DNA of 64,000 bases, from assembly GCF_003265345.1 (NCBI RefSeq), contig NZ_QFWW01000013.1:249321-313320 (forward strand), read 5' to 3'. Positions 9,444 to 17,811 of this stretch are shown here, piece by piece (the stretch's first letter is position 1; the number at the start of each line of letters is the position of its first letter). Both the position numbers and the translations under genes were made by a program. The notes under the pieces are model-generated. The model was given only the letters and a program-made list of their open reading frames with translations. It did not search any database and was not told where the DNA came from. This stretch comes from Lentzea terrae (GTDB taxonomy: Bacteria; Actinomycetota; Actinomycetes; Mycobacteriales; Pseudonocardiaceae).

Positions 9444-10775
9444 ATGGGGGACCGACAGGTGACGTTGACGGTGGAACGGTCGAAGACACTCGCGGACGGC
9501 GTGCTCCCGCTGCCGGCTGATCCCCCGCACGAACGGGCGTGGCTGGGTTTAGCGGGCGCGTTCCTGGCCGCGGTGGCGTTTCTGCTGCTCATCCCGGCCG
9601 GCTGGGCTCGGCTCGACCACCTGTGGGGCGAGGACGGCGCCAGATTCATGGTCGACGCGGTCCGCTTCCCCGCGCTCGGGAACCTGGTCACGCCGTACGA
9701 CGGCTACCTGCACACGGTGCCGCGCCTGGTCGCCCAGGTGGTCGCGCTGCTGCCGATCGAGTGGACCGCCGCCGCCTTCGCGATCGCCGCGGCGATGCTG
9801 CGGGCGCTCGTGGCGTTGATCGCGTTCGCCGGCTCCCAGGCCTACATCAGGTCGGCGCCGTTGCGGTTCGCACTGGCCGCGCTCGTGATCGTGCTGCCGG
9901 TCGGCAACTCCGAGCCGTTGAACAACATGGCGAACCTGCACTGGTTCCTGCTCTACGGCGCGTTCTGGGCGTTGTTGTGGCGCAACGCCCCGCGTGTGCC
10001 GGTGGCGCTGTTCGTGTGCCTCGCCGCACTGTCCAGCCCGCTCGCCTTCATCCTGGTACCGATCGCGCTCGTGCGGCTCTTCTTGCCGCGCAAGGAAGTG
10101 CCGATCACGTTCCTCGCCGGGCTGGCGATCCAGGGCACGGTGATGCTGTTCGCCACCAGGAGGTCGTACTCGAACGACGAGGTCGACCCGGTGCAGGTGC
10201 TGCTGGCGAGCCTGCTGCGGGTGCCGGTGGCGGCTTTCACCGGCTCCGAGCGGGTCAGCGCGTTCTACCCGGCGCACGGCAACCTGGTCATCCTGGTGGC
10301 GCTGCTGCTCGTGGCGGTGCCGGTGGCGGCGGGCCTGTGGTTCGGCGACCGGGCCGGACGGACGCTGGTGCTGCTCGCCTGCGGGTACAGCGTCCTGATC
10401 ATCGTCGCGTGCCTGGTGCTGAACTGGAGCCATCTCCTGCAGGTGCAGCAGCAGGAGGTCGTGATGAGCGGGCAGCGCTACAGCGTCCTGCCGTGCCTGT
10501 TCCTGTACACCGCGATCTTCGTCGGCCTTGACACGACGCCCGCGAAGCTCTGGGAACGTGTGGCGGTGGGCGCCGGCCGTTACGTCATCGGGATCGCCCT
10601 GGTGATCAGCGTCTTCACCCAGCTGCAGGTGCCGAGCTCCGTGCGGAACGGCATTCCGTGGCACGAGAGTCTCGCGCGGGCCCGCGCGGAATGTGCTGCC
10701 GGCGCCCAGGACACCCGGCTGGAGCATCAGCCGGACGGCTGGTTCTTCGTGGTGCCGTGCCGCTCAGTGGGTTGA
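9444..10775 (+). CDS. Polytopic membrane protein, possibly GT-C type glycosyltransferase
   Basis: A 443-aa integral membrane protein with roughly ten hydrophobic helices. After helix 1 ('AFLLLIPAGW') comes 'RLDHLWGEDGARFM', an acidic first external loop like the D/E-containing loop of lipid-phosphosugar-dependent GT-C glycosyltransferases; 'NSEPLNNMANLHWFLLYG' is another conserved-looking loop. The C-terminus is a small soluble tail with two cysteines. Assignment to GT-C is by layout only. ATG 9444 is used; GTG 9459, just downstream of a GGGGG run, is a credible alternative. It starts 29 nt after the preceding lipoprotein gene, suggesting an operon. Confidence 0.6.
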   Translation: MGDRQVTLTVERSKTLADGVLPLPADPPHERAWLGLAGAFLAAVAFLLLIPAGWARLDHLWGEDGARFMVDAVRFPALGNLVTPYDGYLHTVPRLVAQVVALLPIEWTAAAFAIAAAMLRALVALIAFAGSQAYIRSAPLRFALAALVIVLPVGNSEPLNNMANLHWFLLYGAFWALLWRNAPRVPVALFVCLAALSSPLAFILVPIALVRLFLPRKEVPITFLAGLAIQGTVMLFATRRSYSNDEVDPVQVLLASLLRVPVAAFTGSERVSAFYPAHGNLVILVALLLVAVPVAAGLWFGDRAGRTLVLLACGYSVLIIVACLVLNWSHLLQVQQQEVVMSGQRYSVLPCLFLYTAIFVGLDTTPAKLWERVAVGAGRYVIGIALVISVFTQLQVPSSVRNGIPWHESLARARAECAAGAQDTRLEHQPDGWFFVVPCRSVG

Positions 10776-10817
10776 TGAAGCGCGCGAACCTGCCCGCTCT
10801 GGTCCACTCGAAGCGTG

Positions 10818-12500
10818 ATGGTCAACGAGTGGTTGGAACGGTTCGAGTCCGCGCTGCAGGCCCGTGACGCCGACGCCGCGGCCGCGCTCTTCGCTCCGGA
10901 CTCCTACTGGCGCGACCTGGTGGCGTTCACCTGGAACGTCAAGACGGCCGAGGGCCGCGACGCCGTGGCGGACCTGGTCAAGGCCTGCGACGTCGACGCG
11001 TCCGGGTTCCGCGTCACCGAGTCGCCGGTCGCGGCCGACGGCGTCACGGAGGCGTGGCTCGAGTTCGAGACCTCGGTCGGCCGGTGCCGCGGTCATCTGC
11101 GGCTGACCGGCGAGGGCGCGTGGACGTTGCTCACGACCCTGGAGGAGTTGAAGGGCTTCGAGGAACGGCGGCCCGTCTACGTCGAGCAGGAAGTCGCGCA
11201 GGAGCCGTACGTCGTGGTGATCGGCGGAGGCCAGAGCGGTATCGCGCTCGGCGCACGCCTCAAGCAGCTCGGCGTCCCCGCGCTCGTGCTGGATCGCCAC
11301 GACCGCCCTGGCGACGCGTGGCGCAAGCGCTACCGGACGCTGACCCTGCACGACCCCGTCTGGTACGACCACCTGCCGTACCTGAAGTTCCCGGACCACT
11401 GGCCGGTCTTCTCCCCCAAGGACAAGATCGCCGACTGGCTGGAGATGTACACGCGGGTGCTGGAGATCCCGTACTGGCCCCGGTCCGAGGTCAAAGCCGT
11501 GTCGTACAACGACCGCTGGACGGTGACCGTCGACCACGATGGCGAGACCGTGCTGCTACACCCCGCGCACGTCGTGTTCGCGACGGGCATGGCCGGAAAG
11601 CCGAACATGCCGGCGTTTCCGGGTGCCGACGAGTTCGAGGGCGAACAGCACCACTCGGCGCAGCACCCCGGCCCGGAGCAGTACGCGGGCCGCAAGGTCG
11701 TGGTGATCGGGTCCAACAACTCCGCGCACGACATCTGCGCCGCGCTGGTCGAGCACGGCGCGGATGTGACGATGGTGCAGCGCTCGTCGACGCACGTGAT
11801 CAGGTCGGAGACGTTGCTCGACCTGGCGCTCGGCGACCTCTACTCGGAACGGGCGCTGGCGGCGGGCATCACCACCGAACGCGCGGACACGTTGTTCGCC
11901 TCCCTGCCGTACCGGGTCCTGCCCGAGCTGCAACTGCCGGTGCAGCAACAGATCCGGGAACGGGACGCGGACCTGTACGAACGGCTGGCGCAGGCGGGAT
12001 TCGAGGTCGACTGGGGCGAGGACGGTACCGGCCTGGTCATGAAGTTCCTGCGGCGCGCATCCGGCTACTACATCGACGTGGGCGCGTCCGACCTCGTCGC
12101 CGACGGTTCGATCAAGCTCGCCCGCGGCCAGGTCACCAGGCTGACCCGCACCGCCGTCGTGCTCGACGACGGCCGCGAACTGGACGCCGACCTGGTCGTG
12201 TACGCGACGGGCTACGGGTCGATGAACAGCTTCGTCGCGGAGCTCGGCGGCGCGGAGATGGCGGCACGGGTCGGCAAGGTCTGGGGCATCGGCTCGGACA
12301 CCTACCGCGATCCGGGGCCGTGGGAGGGCGAGCAGCGCAACATGTGGAAGCCCACGCGGCAACCGGGACTGTGGTTCCACGGCGGCAACCTCGCCCAGTC
12401 GCGATATTTCTCGCGGTACCTCGCGCTGCAGCTCAAGGCCCGTTTCGAAGGGCTGCCGACGCCCGTGTACGGCCTCCAGGAGGTCCACCACCGGAGCTAG
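10818..12500 (+). CDS. Flavin-containing monooxygenase with N-terminal NTF2/SnoaL-like domain
   Basis: A 560-aa two-part protein. Residues 1-115 form a SnoaL/NTF2-like fold ('MVNEWLERFESALQARDADAAAALF'). Residues ~130-560 are a class B flavoprotein monooxygenase: the FAD Rossmann motif 'VVIGGGQSG' near residue 135, a second NADPH-binding Rossmann 'VVVIGSNNSAHDI', and the 'YATGYG' motif near the end. It would oxygenate an unknown substrate using FAD and NADPH. Homologues are often annotated as putative flavoprotein CzcO or YUCCA-like oxidases. GTG 10815 is an alternative start directly before the chosen ATG. The next gene on this strand encodes a PNPOx-like flavin protein 36 nt downstream. Confidence 0.9.
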   Translation: MVNEWLERFESALQARDADAAAALFAPDSYWRDLVAFTWNVKTAEGRDAVADLVKACDVDASGFRVTESPVAADGVTEAWLEFETSVGRCRGHLRLTGEGAWTLLTTLEELKGFEERRPVYVEQEVAQEPYVVVIGGGQSGIALGARLKQLGVPALVLDRHDRPGDAWRKRYRTLTLHDPVWYDHLPYLKFPDHWPVFSPKDKIADWLEMYTRVLEIPYWPRSEVKAVSYNDRWTVTVDHDGETVLLHPAHVVFATGMAGKPNMPAFPGADEFEGEQHHSAQHPGPEQYAGRKVVVIGSNNSAHDICAALVEHGADVTMVQRSSTHVIRSETLLDLALGDLYSERALAAGITTERADTLFASLPYRVLPELQLPVQQQIRERDADLYERLAQAGFEVDWGEDGTGLVMKFLRRASGYYIDVGASDLVADGSIKLARGQVTRLTRTAVVLDDGRELDADLVVYATGYGSMNSFVAELGGAEMAARVGKVWGIGSDTYRDPGPWEGEQRNMWKPTRQPGLWFHGGNLAQSRYFSRYLALQLKARFEGLPTPVYGLQEVHHRS

Positions 12501-12536
12501 TTGTCGAAAACGCGGATCCCCGTTCGACGGTTGGGC

Positions 12537-13055
12537 ATGACGAACTCGACTGCCAAGACCCGCAACCTCGACCAGTACGGCAACGCTCCCCTGCAGTGGA
12601 GCCAGGCGGAAGACCTGCTCGCCGCGGAGTCCGCGGCCAAGGACGTGCCGTTCTTCCTGAACACCGTGCGACCGGACGGGCGGCCGCACAGCGTTGGCAT
12701 CGGCGCCGTCTGGTTCGAGGACGCGCTGCACTTCGTGAGCGGGCCGGGCACCCGCAAGTCGCGCAACCTCGCGGAGAACCCGGCCTGCACGGTGTCGGTG
12801 CGGCTGACCGGAATGGACCTCGTGCTGGAAGGCGACGCGCACCGCGTCACCGACGAGTCCACTTTGGACCGGATCGCCGCCAGGTACCGCGCGGCCGGCT
12901 GGCCGACCGAACGGGAGGGCCAGGCGTTCACCGCGCCTTACACCGCGCCGAGCGGTGGCCCGCCGCCCTGGTACGTCTACCGGATCTCGTTGCGGGCCGC
13001 CCACGCCGTGGCCTCCGTGGAACCTGGCGGCGCGACGCGGTGGACGTTCAGCTGA
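12537..13055 (+). CDS. Pyridoxamine 5'-phosphate oxidase-like FMN/F420-binding protein
   Basis: A 172-aa split-barrel protein. 'KDVPFFLNTVRPDGRPHSVGIGAVW' and 'LHFVSGPGTRKSRNLAENP' are typical of the PNPOx-like/F420-dependent reductase superfamily, where the barrel binds FMN or F420 across a dimer interface. The substrate is unknown. ATG 12537 is preceded by a weak GGG-containing site; an upstream in-frame start at 12501 would add 12 residues of non-family sequence. It follows the monooxygenase gene closely on the same strand and ends by overlapping the convergent NmrA-like gene by 8 nt. Confidence 0.85.
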   Translation: MTNSTAKTRNLDQYGNAPLQWSQAEDLLAAESAAKDVPFFLNTVRPDGRPHSVGIGAVWFEDALHFVSGPGTRKSRNLAENPACTVSVRLTGMDLVLEGDAHRVTDESTLDRIAARYRAAGWPTEREGQAFTAPYTAPSGGPPPWYVYRISLRAAHAVASVEPGGATRWTFS

Positions 13056-13842
13056 GGAACTCGCGCAACGACCGGGGTGGCCTGCCCGTCACGTCCTCGA
13101 CGGTCGTGGTGACCCGGTCTTCCGCACCACCGCGGATGTCCTCGTCGAGCTGGGCGAGGATCGCGGCGAACTCGCGCGGCAGCGAAACGGCCAGCCGTTC
13201 GGTCATCTCCGCGGTGCTGACCGAGCGGTGCCGGACCGGGCGTCCGGTGACGTCGGTGATGATCGCGGCGGCATCGGCGTAGCTGAGCGCTGCCGGACCG
13301 GTGATCAGGTGATCCGTGTTGTGCGGCACCGGATCCAGCAACGCCCGTGCCGCCACGGCCGCGATGTCGGCGGCGTCGACGAACCCGACCCTGCCGTCCC
13401 CCGTACCGGTGACGATCTCGCCGGCCCGGACGCCGGCCGCGACCAGGTGGTCGCCGGTGAAGTTCTGCATGAACCACGACGGCCGCAACACGGCCCACTC
13501 CGGCATCGTCCGCACCAGTGCGGGGAGAGCGCCCATCCCCGTGGCGCTCTCCGTCGCACTCTCTGGCACCGCAGACGAGCTCAGCAGTACCACCCGCCGC
13601 ACGAGCCGCGCTCGAGCGAGGAAAGACTCGACCACCGGCGCCGGGTCGGCAACTCCAACCGGCGGAATGAGGTAGACGCGGTCGACGCCCTCCAGCGCGG
13701 TGTCGAACGTCGCCGGGACGTCCCAGTCGAACCGGACGTGGTCGTCGCGCACCGGTTTCCTGGTGCCGATGCGCGCTTCGGGCAGCAGGGGCGCGAGCAG
13801 GCTGCCAGTCATGCCCGTACCACCGATGACCAGCACGCTCAT
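13048..13842 (-). CDS. NmrA-type NAD(P)-binding atypical short-chain reductase
   Basis: A 264-aa protein with N-terminal glycine-rich 'MSVLVIGGTGMTGSLLAPLL', a shortened Rossmann strand pattern and 'VDRVYLIPPVG', 'RRVVLLSSSAV', 'LRPSWFMQNF', 'GFVDAADIAAVAARAL'. This is the NmrA/QOR2-like group of atypical SDRs, which act as NAD(P)H-quinone reductases or redox sensors. The catalytic YxxxK is absent, as usual in the group. Its ATG overlaps the stop codon of the upstream SnoaL-like gene (ATGA), so the two are co-translated from the promoter at 14243-14300 under TetR control. Confidence 0.9.
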   Translation of the reverse strand: MSVLVIGGTGMTGSLLAPLLPEARIGTRKPVRDDHVRFDWDVPATFDTALEGVDRVYLIPPVGVADPAPVVESFLARARLVRRVVLLSSSAVPESATESATGMGALPALVRTMPEWAVLRPSWFMQNFTGDHLVAAGVRAGEIVTGTGDGRVGFVDAADIAAVAARALLDPVPHNTDHLITGPAALSYADAAAIITDVTGRPVRHRSVSTAEMTERLAVSLPREFAAILAQLDEDIRGGAEDRVTTTVEDVTGRPPRSLREFLS

Positions 13843-14222
13843 GCCGCGAGCTCCTGCACGTTGAGCGGGTTCCAGTAGTCGCGGTACGAGACGATCTCGC
13901 CGTCGCGCGTCGTGATCACCGCTATGTACGAGAACCGGTACGGCTTGCCGGTCGCCACCACGATGCCCTCGGCGTCGAACTCGACCACGGCGACATCCTC
14001 GTCGACGCTCTGGTGCACGACCTGCTTCGGGAAGCCCTGGATGTCGAGCATCTCCGGGTAGTCGCGCAGGTGGTCCTCGATCGCCGCCCGACCCTCCAGC
14101 CTGGTCGGGTAACCGGGCGGGGCGAACGGGAACTCCATCACCCCGTCGACGGCCCACAGGCCCGCGAACCCGGCCATGTCCTTGTCCAGCAGCAGTTGCA
14201 ACGCCCTCGGGATGAGATCCAC
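13839..14222 (-). CDS. SnoaL-like/NTF2-fold protein
   Basis: A 127-aa single-domain protein. 'MAGFAGLWAVDGVMEFPFAPPG', 'EGRAAIEDHLRDYP' and 'ITTRDGEIVSYRDYWNPL' match the SnoaL-like polyketide-cyclase/ketosteroid-isomerase fold, which can be catalytic or ligand-binding. It is the first gene of a two-gene operon with the NmrA-like reductase and is divergent from a TetR gene across the twin-operator region. The pairing suggests a TetR-controlled detoxification or redox unit; the inducer is unknown. Confidence 0.88.
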   Translation of the reverse strand: MDLIPRALQLLLDKDMAGFAGLWAVDGVMEFPFAPPGYPTRLEGRAAIEDHLRDYPEMLDIQGFPKQVVHQSVDEDVAVVEFDAEGIVVATGKPYRFSYIAVITTRDGEIVSYRDYWNPLNVQELAA

Positions 14223-14242
14223 GAGTTGTCCTCCAAACGAAA

Positions 14243-14300
14243 TGGACGAGACGGTCCCGTCCCGTCCACCACGGTAGGCGGGACGGGACCGTCTCGTCCA
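14243..14300. promoter_or_regulatory. Twin TetR operator: 22-bp perfect inverted repeat
   Basis: The arms at 14243-14264 and 14279-14300 are perfect reverse complements separated by 14 nt. Each arm contains a 17-bp near-palindrome (GACGAGAcggTCCCGTC and its complement, one mismatch between half-sites), the size of a TetR-family operator. There are thus two identical sites in inverted orientation between the SnoaL-NmrA operon and the divergent tetR, so one regulator can control both directions. Confidence 0.85.
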
Positions 14301-14317
14301 GTCCTATGATGTGCCAC

Positions 14318-14905
14318 ATGACCAAGCGCACCCCGACCGGCGCCGCCGTCCTGCAGCCCCAGGTGACGCAAGCGATCACCGAGGCGGTGCTGGACGAGCT
14401 GGCCGAGCACGGCTACGGCCGGCTGTCGATGGAGGCCGTCGCCAAACGCGCGGAGGTCGGCAAGAGCGCGCTGTACCGGCGCTGGCCGTCCAAACAGGAC
14501 ATGGTGGTCGCGGCGCTGTCGGAGTTCTCCGTGCCACTGGCCGAAGTTCCGGACACCGGCTCGCTTCGGGGCGACCTGCTCGCAACGGTGACCGCCGTGC
14601 ACGACTGGCTCACCCACCCGCGGTTCGCGACGATCCTGCCGGACCTCACGGCGGAGGCCGTCCGCAGTCCCGCACTGGCCGAGGCGATCGCGGCGACCAT
14701 CGGCGAACCCCGCCGCGCGCTCGGAGCGGTCACGCTGCGGCGGGCGGTCGAACGGGGCGAGCTGCCGGCGGACCTCGACGTCGAGATCGCGCTCGACCTG
14801 GTCGCCGCGCCGGTCTACTGGCGGCTGTCGGTGCGGCGGGCGGAAGTCGAGCCCGGCTACCTCGAACGGCTCGTCGACCACCTCATGCGCGCACTTCAGT
14901 GCTGA
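14318..14905 (+). CDS. TetR-family transcriptional repressor
   Basis: A 195-aa regulator. The N-terminal helix-turn-helix 'LAEHGYGRLSMEAVAKRAEVGKSALYRRWPSKQDMV' is classic TetR; the C-terminal helices ('DWLTHPRFATILPDL' to 'YWRLSVRRAEV') form the ligand-binding/dimer domain of the TetR_C_11-like group. The start lies in a cluster of ATGs (14306, 14309, 14318); the last gives the usual short N-terminal arm. It very likely represses itself and the divergent SnoaL-NmrA operon through the inverted repeat at 14243-14300. Its 3' end overlaps the convergent Old Yellow Enzyme gene by 10 nt. Confidence 0.93.
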   Translation: MTKRTPTGAAVLQPQVTQAITEAVLDELAEHGYGRLSMEAVAKRAEVGKSALYRRWPSKQDMVVAALSEFSVPLAEVPDTGSLRGDLLATVTAVHDWLTHPRFATILPDLTAEAVRSPALAEAIAATIGEPRRALGAVTLRRAVERGELPADLDVEIALDLVAAPVYWRLSVRRAEVEPGYLERLVDHLMRALQC

Positions 14906-15945
14906 TAGCTGGGATAGTCGACGTACCCGGCCTCGGTCTGGAACCAGGTCTCGCGATCGGTGCTCACGAGCGGCAGGCCGAGCCGGAACCGTTCGACCAG
15001 ATCGGGATTGCCCAGGTACGCGCGGCCGTAGCTGATCAGGTCGGCGCCGTTGGCGAGCCAGCGCTCCCCCTGCTCCTGAGTGCTCTCGTGCGGGCCGATC
15101 TGGCCGCCGGGGTTGAGGATGAACGCGGTGGGCCACGCCTTGCGCAACCCCATCAGCACCTCGTCCTCGGCAGTCGCGAGCACGTGGATGTAAGCCATGT
15201 CCGGCAACGCTTTCAGCAACGCGTCATACAGCGCGGGCATGTCGGATTCGACGATGTCCTGAACCTCGCCGCCAGGTGAGAGCCGGATGCCGACGCGGTC
15301 CGCACCGATGGCGTCCACCGCCGCTTCGACCGCCTCGACGGCGAACCGGATGCGGTTGGTGATCGAGCCGCCGTACGCGTCACCCCGCAGGTTCGCGTTG
15401 GAGGACAAGAACTGCTGAATGAGGTAACCGTTCGCGCCGTGCAGCTCGACCCCGTCGAACCCGGCCTCGACCGCGCACCGGGCCGCGTCGCCGAACGCCT
15501 GCGCTTGTTCTTGGACCTCGTCAACACTCAACGCGCGAGGCACCGGCGCGGGCACGATGCCGGCCGGCGTGAACACCTCGCTGTTCGCGGCAATCGCCGA
15601 CGGGCCAACGGGATCGTGCCCGGCGACCTCACGGTGACCGATGCGGCCGCCGTGCATGAGCTGGGCGAAGATGCGGCCGCCGTTGGCGTGCACGGCATCC
15701 GTGACCACTCGCCAGGCCTCGATCTGGGAGTCGTCGTGGATGCCGGGCATGAACGGACCGGCCTGGCCGACCGCGTTCGGGTGCACGCCTTCGGTGACGA
15801 TCAGCCCGGCGGTGGCGCGTTGGGCGTAGTAGGTGGCGGTCGACGCGACCGGTTTGCCGTCCACGGCTCGTGCGCGGGTCATGGGCGCCATGACGAGACG
15901 GTTCGGCAGGGTCAGGTTCCCGAGTCGGTAGCTGGTGAGAAGCAT
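14896..15945 (-). CDS. Old Yellow Enzyme family alkene reductase (NemA-like)
   Basis: A 349-aa FMN-dependent TIM-barrel oxidoreductase reducing activated C=C bonds, nitroesters or quinones with NAD(P)H. 'NRLVMAPMTRARA' supplies the FMN-binding start, 'FAQLMHGGRIGH' and 'VELHGANGYLIQQFLSSNANLRGDAYGGS' are the family signatures, and 'NPGGQIG' with 'ISYGRAYLGNPDLVERF' form the phosphate-binding end. The His-Gly-Ala-Asn segment carries the His/Asn pair that binds the substrate carbonyl. The gene is divergent from a MerR gene across a short palindromic promoter, which suggests control by an electrophile- or redox-responsive activator. Confidence 0.95.
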   Translation of the reverse strand: MLLTSYRLGNLTLPNRLVMAPMTRARAVDGKPVASTATYYAQRATAGLIVTEGVHPNAVGQAGPFMPGIHDDSQIEAWRVVTDAVHANGGRIFAQLMHGGRIGHREVAGHDPVGPSAIAANSEVFTPAGIVPAPVPRALSVDEVQEQAQAFGDAARCAVEAGFDGVELHGANGYLIQQFLSSNANLRGDAYGGSITNRIRFAVEAVEAAVDAIGADRVGIRLSPGGEVQDIVESDMPALYDALLKALPDMAYIHVLATAEDEVLMGLRKAWPTAFILNPGGQIGPHESTQEQGERWLANGADLISYGRAYLGNPDLVERFRLGLPLVSTDRETWFQTEAGYVDYPSYQH

Positions 15946-15963
15946 GGCAGCTAAGGTAGAAAC

Positions 15964-15979
15964 CTGACATTGACGTCAG
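15964..15979. promoter_or_regulatory. Candidate MerR operator between OYE and merR genes
   Basis: The inverted repeat CTGAC (15964-15968) - ATTGAC - GTCAG (15975-15979), extended outward by ACC/GGT-like bases, lies between the divergent OYE start (15945) and MerR start (16005). This is the expected position for a MerR-family site. Confidence 0.55.
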
Positions 15980-16004
15980 AGGTAGCTTTTGTGGCGGAGG
16001 TCTC

Positions 16005-16376
16005 ATGCGCATCGGCGAGCTGGCGACGAAGACCGGCGTGAGCGTGCGCGCGTTGCGCTACTACGAGGAGCAGCAGCTCCTCGTCTCCGAACGCAGTGAG
16101 AGCGGGCAACGGCACTACGGGGAGAACGCCGTCGATCGGGTGCAGCTGATCCAGCAGCTGTACGCCGCGGGCATCTCCAGTGCGGCGATCCTGGAGATGC
16201 TGCCGTGCGTGGTGACCGGCGTGGCGTCCCCGCAGGTGCTGGCCACGCTGCGGGGACACCGGTCGTCCGTCATCAAGCAGATCGAGGACCTCCAGGACAC
16301 GCTCCGGCAGCTCGACTCGGTGCTGGCCGGTGCCGTCAAGTCGCACGAGTCCGGAGTGCCCTGCCCACCGGCCTAG
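16005..16376 (+). CDS. MerR-family transcriptional regulator
   Basis: A 123-aa regulator with the MerR winged helix 'MRIGELATKTGVSVRALRYYEEQQLL' followed by 'ERSESGQRHYGENAVDRVQLIQQLYAAGISSAAI' and a coiled dimerisation helix. The short C-terminus has one Cys in 'EMLPCVV' and another in 'GVPCPPA', not a recognisable metal-binding loop. ATG 16005 follows GGCGGAGG. Its probable target is the divergent Old Yellow Enzyme gene. The TAG stop lies inside the CTAG target duplication of the IS701 element; because the target ended in the same CTAG, insertion left the reading frame unchanged. Confidence 0.92.
   Translation: MRIGELATKTGVSVRALRYYEEQQLLVSERSESGQRHYGENAVDRVQLIQQLYAAGISSAAILEMLPCVVTGVASPQVLATLRGHRSSVIKQIEDLQDTLRQLDSVLAGAVKSHESGVPCPPA
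16373..16376. repeat. Left target-site duplication CTAG of the IS701-type element
   Basis: CTAG flanks the left inverted repeat and is repeated directly after the right one (17829-17832). A 4-bp palindromic duplication is what IS701-family elements typically make. It also contains the merR stop codon. Confidence 0.85.
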
Positions 16377-16393
16377 TAGTGCTTTGTTAGGTG
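16377..16393 (+). repeat. Left terminal inverted repeat of the IS
   Basis: 17 bp, perfect complement of 17812-17828. Confidence 0.95.
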
Positions 16394-16433
16394 CGGCTGC
16401 TGTGTTGATCGAGTGATGTGATCTTCTTGTGGT

Positions 16434-17693
16434 GTGACTCCGGAGGAGATGGCCCGGGTTCGACCGGTGATCGAGGAGTTCGCCGCGTCGGTGTTCGGTG
16501 GGTTCGCGCGGCGTGATCAGCGGGCGAAGGGTGAGCTGTATCTGCGTGGGCTGATGCTGGATGGCAAGCGCAAGTCGATGCAGCCGATGGCGGCGCGGCT
16601 CGGGGTCGATCATCAGCAGCTGCAGCAGTTCGTGAGCACCTCGACGTGGGACCACGTCGAGGTGCGGCGGCGCCTGGCCGGGTGGGCCGCGGGGTTCGTC
16701 GATCCGGACGCGCTGGTCATCGACGACACCGGTTTTCCCAAGGACGGCAAGGACTCTCCTGGTGTGGCGCGGATGTATTGCGGCGCTTTGGGTAAGACGG
16801 GGAACTGCCAGATCGGGGTGAGCGTGCACGCGGTCACCGACTGGGCCTCGGCGGCGATCGACTGGCGGTTGTTCCTGCCGGAATCGTGGGACGACGAGAA
16901 AGCCGCCGATGACATGGCGGCGGCTGAGATCCGGGCTCGCCGGGCGCGCAGTGCGATCCCGGACGAGGTGCGGCATCGGGAGAAGTGGCGGCTGGCGCTG
17001 GACATGCTCGACGAGGTCACCGCCGAGTGGGGCCTGCCGGCGCGGCCGGTGGTGGCCGACGCCGGCTACGGCGACGCCACCGAGTTCCGGCTCGGCCTGA
17101 CCCAACGCGGCCTGACCTACGTGCTGGCCGTCAGGGCAGACGCGACCGCCCACCCCGCCGACGCCGTGCCGACGACCGCGGCCTGGATCGGCAACGGCCG
17201 CCCACCCGGACCGCGTTACCAGGACAAACCCGTGGATCTGAAGACTCTGGTCATGAACGCCGGCCGGTCGGCGGGCAAGTTTGTCGTGTGGCGCCACGGA
17301 TCCAAGAAGTCGCCGGGCAACCCGACCGCGGCCATGCGGTCACGGTTCCTCGCGCTGCGGGTCCGGCCCGCCAGCCGCAACATCCCCCGCGCCGCCGATG
17401 GCAGCCTGCCCGAGTGCTGGCTGCTGGCCGAATGGCCGCCCGGCGCACCCGAGCCCACCGACTACTGGCTCTCGACCCTGCCCGCCGACATCCGGCTGCG
17501 GGACCTGGTGCGACTGGCCAAGATCCGCTGGCGCATCGAACACGACTACCGCGAACTCAAAGACGGACTCGGCCTGGACCACTTCGAAGGCCGCGCCTGG
17601 CTCGGCTGGCACCGCCACGTCACCCTCGCCGCCGTCGCCCAGGCCATCTGCACCCAGCTCCGCCGCACCCCAAAAGCCCCTGCGCAGGCCTGA
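16434..17693 (+). CDS. IS701-family DDE transposase
   Basis: A 419-aa transposase catalysing cut-and-paste transposition. 'LVIDDTGFPKDGKDSPGVARMYCG' contains the first catalytic Asp, 'PVVADAGYGD' the second, and 'IEHDYRELKDGLGLDHFEGR' the Glu of the IS4/IS701-type YREL motif. The frame stops at TGA 17691-17693, but the -1 frame continues without a break to 17818 with family-like sequence ('GLTLYAVLRELQALLAVWTG' and a CxxC). A heptamer CCCAAAA (17669-17675) is in perfect C-CCA-AAA register 15 nt before the stop, so the product may be extended by programmed frameshifting, or the copy carries a frameshift mutation. GTG 16434 is the chosen start; ATG 16449 is also possible. Confidence 0.93.
   Translation: MTPEEMARVRPVIEEFAASVFGGFARRDQRAKGELYLRGLMLDGKRKSMQPMAARLGVDHQQLQQFVSTSTWDHVEVRRRLAGWAAGFVDPDALVIDDTGFPKDGKDSPGVARMYCGALGKTGNCQIGVSVHAVTDWASAAIDWRLFLPESWDDEKAADDMAAAEIRARRARSAIPDEVRHREKWRLALDMLDEVTAEWGLPARPVVADAGYGDATEFRLGLTQRGLTYVLAVRADATAHPADAVPTTAAWIGNGRPPGPRYQDKPVDLKTLVMNAGRSAGKFVVWRHGSKKSPGNPTAAMRSRFLALRVRPASRNIPRAADGSLPECWLLAEWPPGAPEPTDYWLSTLPADIRLRDLVRLAKIRWRIEHDYRELKDGLGLDHFEGRAWLGWHRHVTLAAVAQAICTQLRRTPKAPAQA
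17669..17675 (+). promoter_or_regulatory. Candidate -1 frameshift heptamer C CCA AAA
   Basis: In the transposase frame the codons here are CCA (17670-17672) and AAA (17673-17675), preceded by C, matching X-XXY-YYZ. Slipping back one base moves ribosomes into the frame that stays open to 17818 and encodes a 43-residue family-like tail. Confidence 0.5.
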
Positions 17694-17811
17694 CGCTCTA
17701 CGCGGTCCTGCGCGAACTCCAGGCCTTACTCGCGGTCTGGACAGGCGTCTGCCACACCTGCCGACAACCCGTCCAGACCCCAACACCCACAACAACACCC
17801 CAGGTCATCAA

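Noticed and set aside
12501..12536. Upstream start for the PNPOx-like gene directly after the monooxygenase stop
   Set aside because: It adds 12 residues not matching the family; ATG 12537 gives the expected N-terminus.
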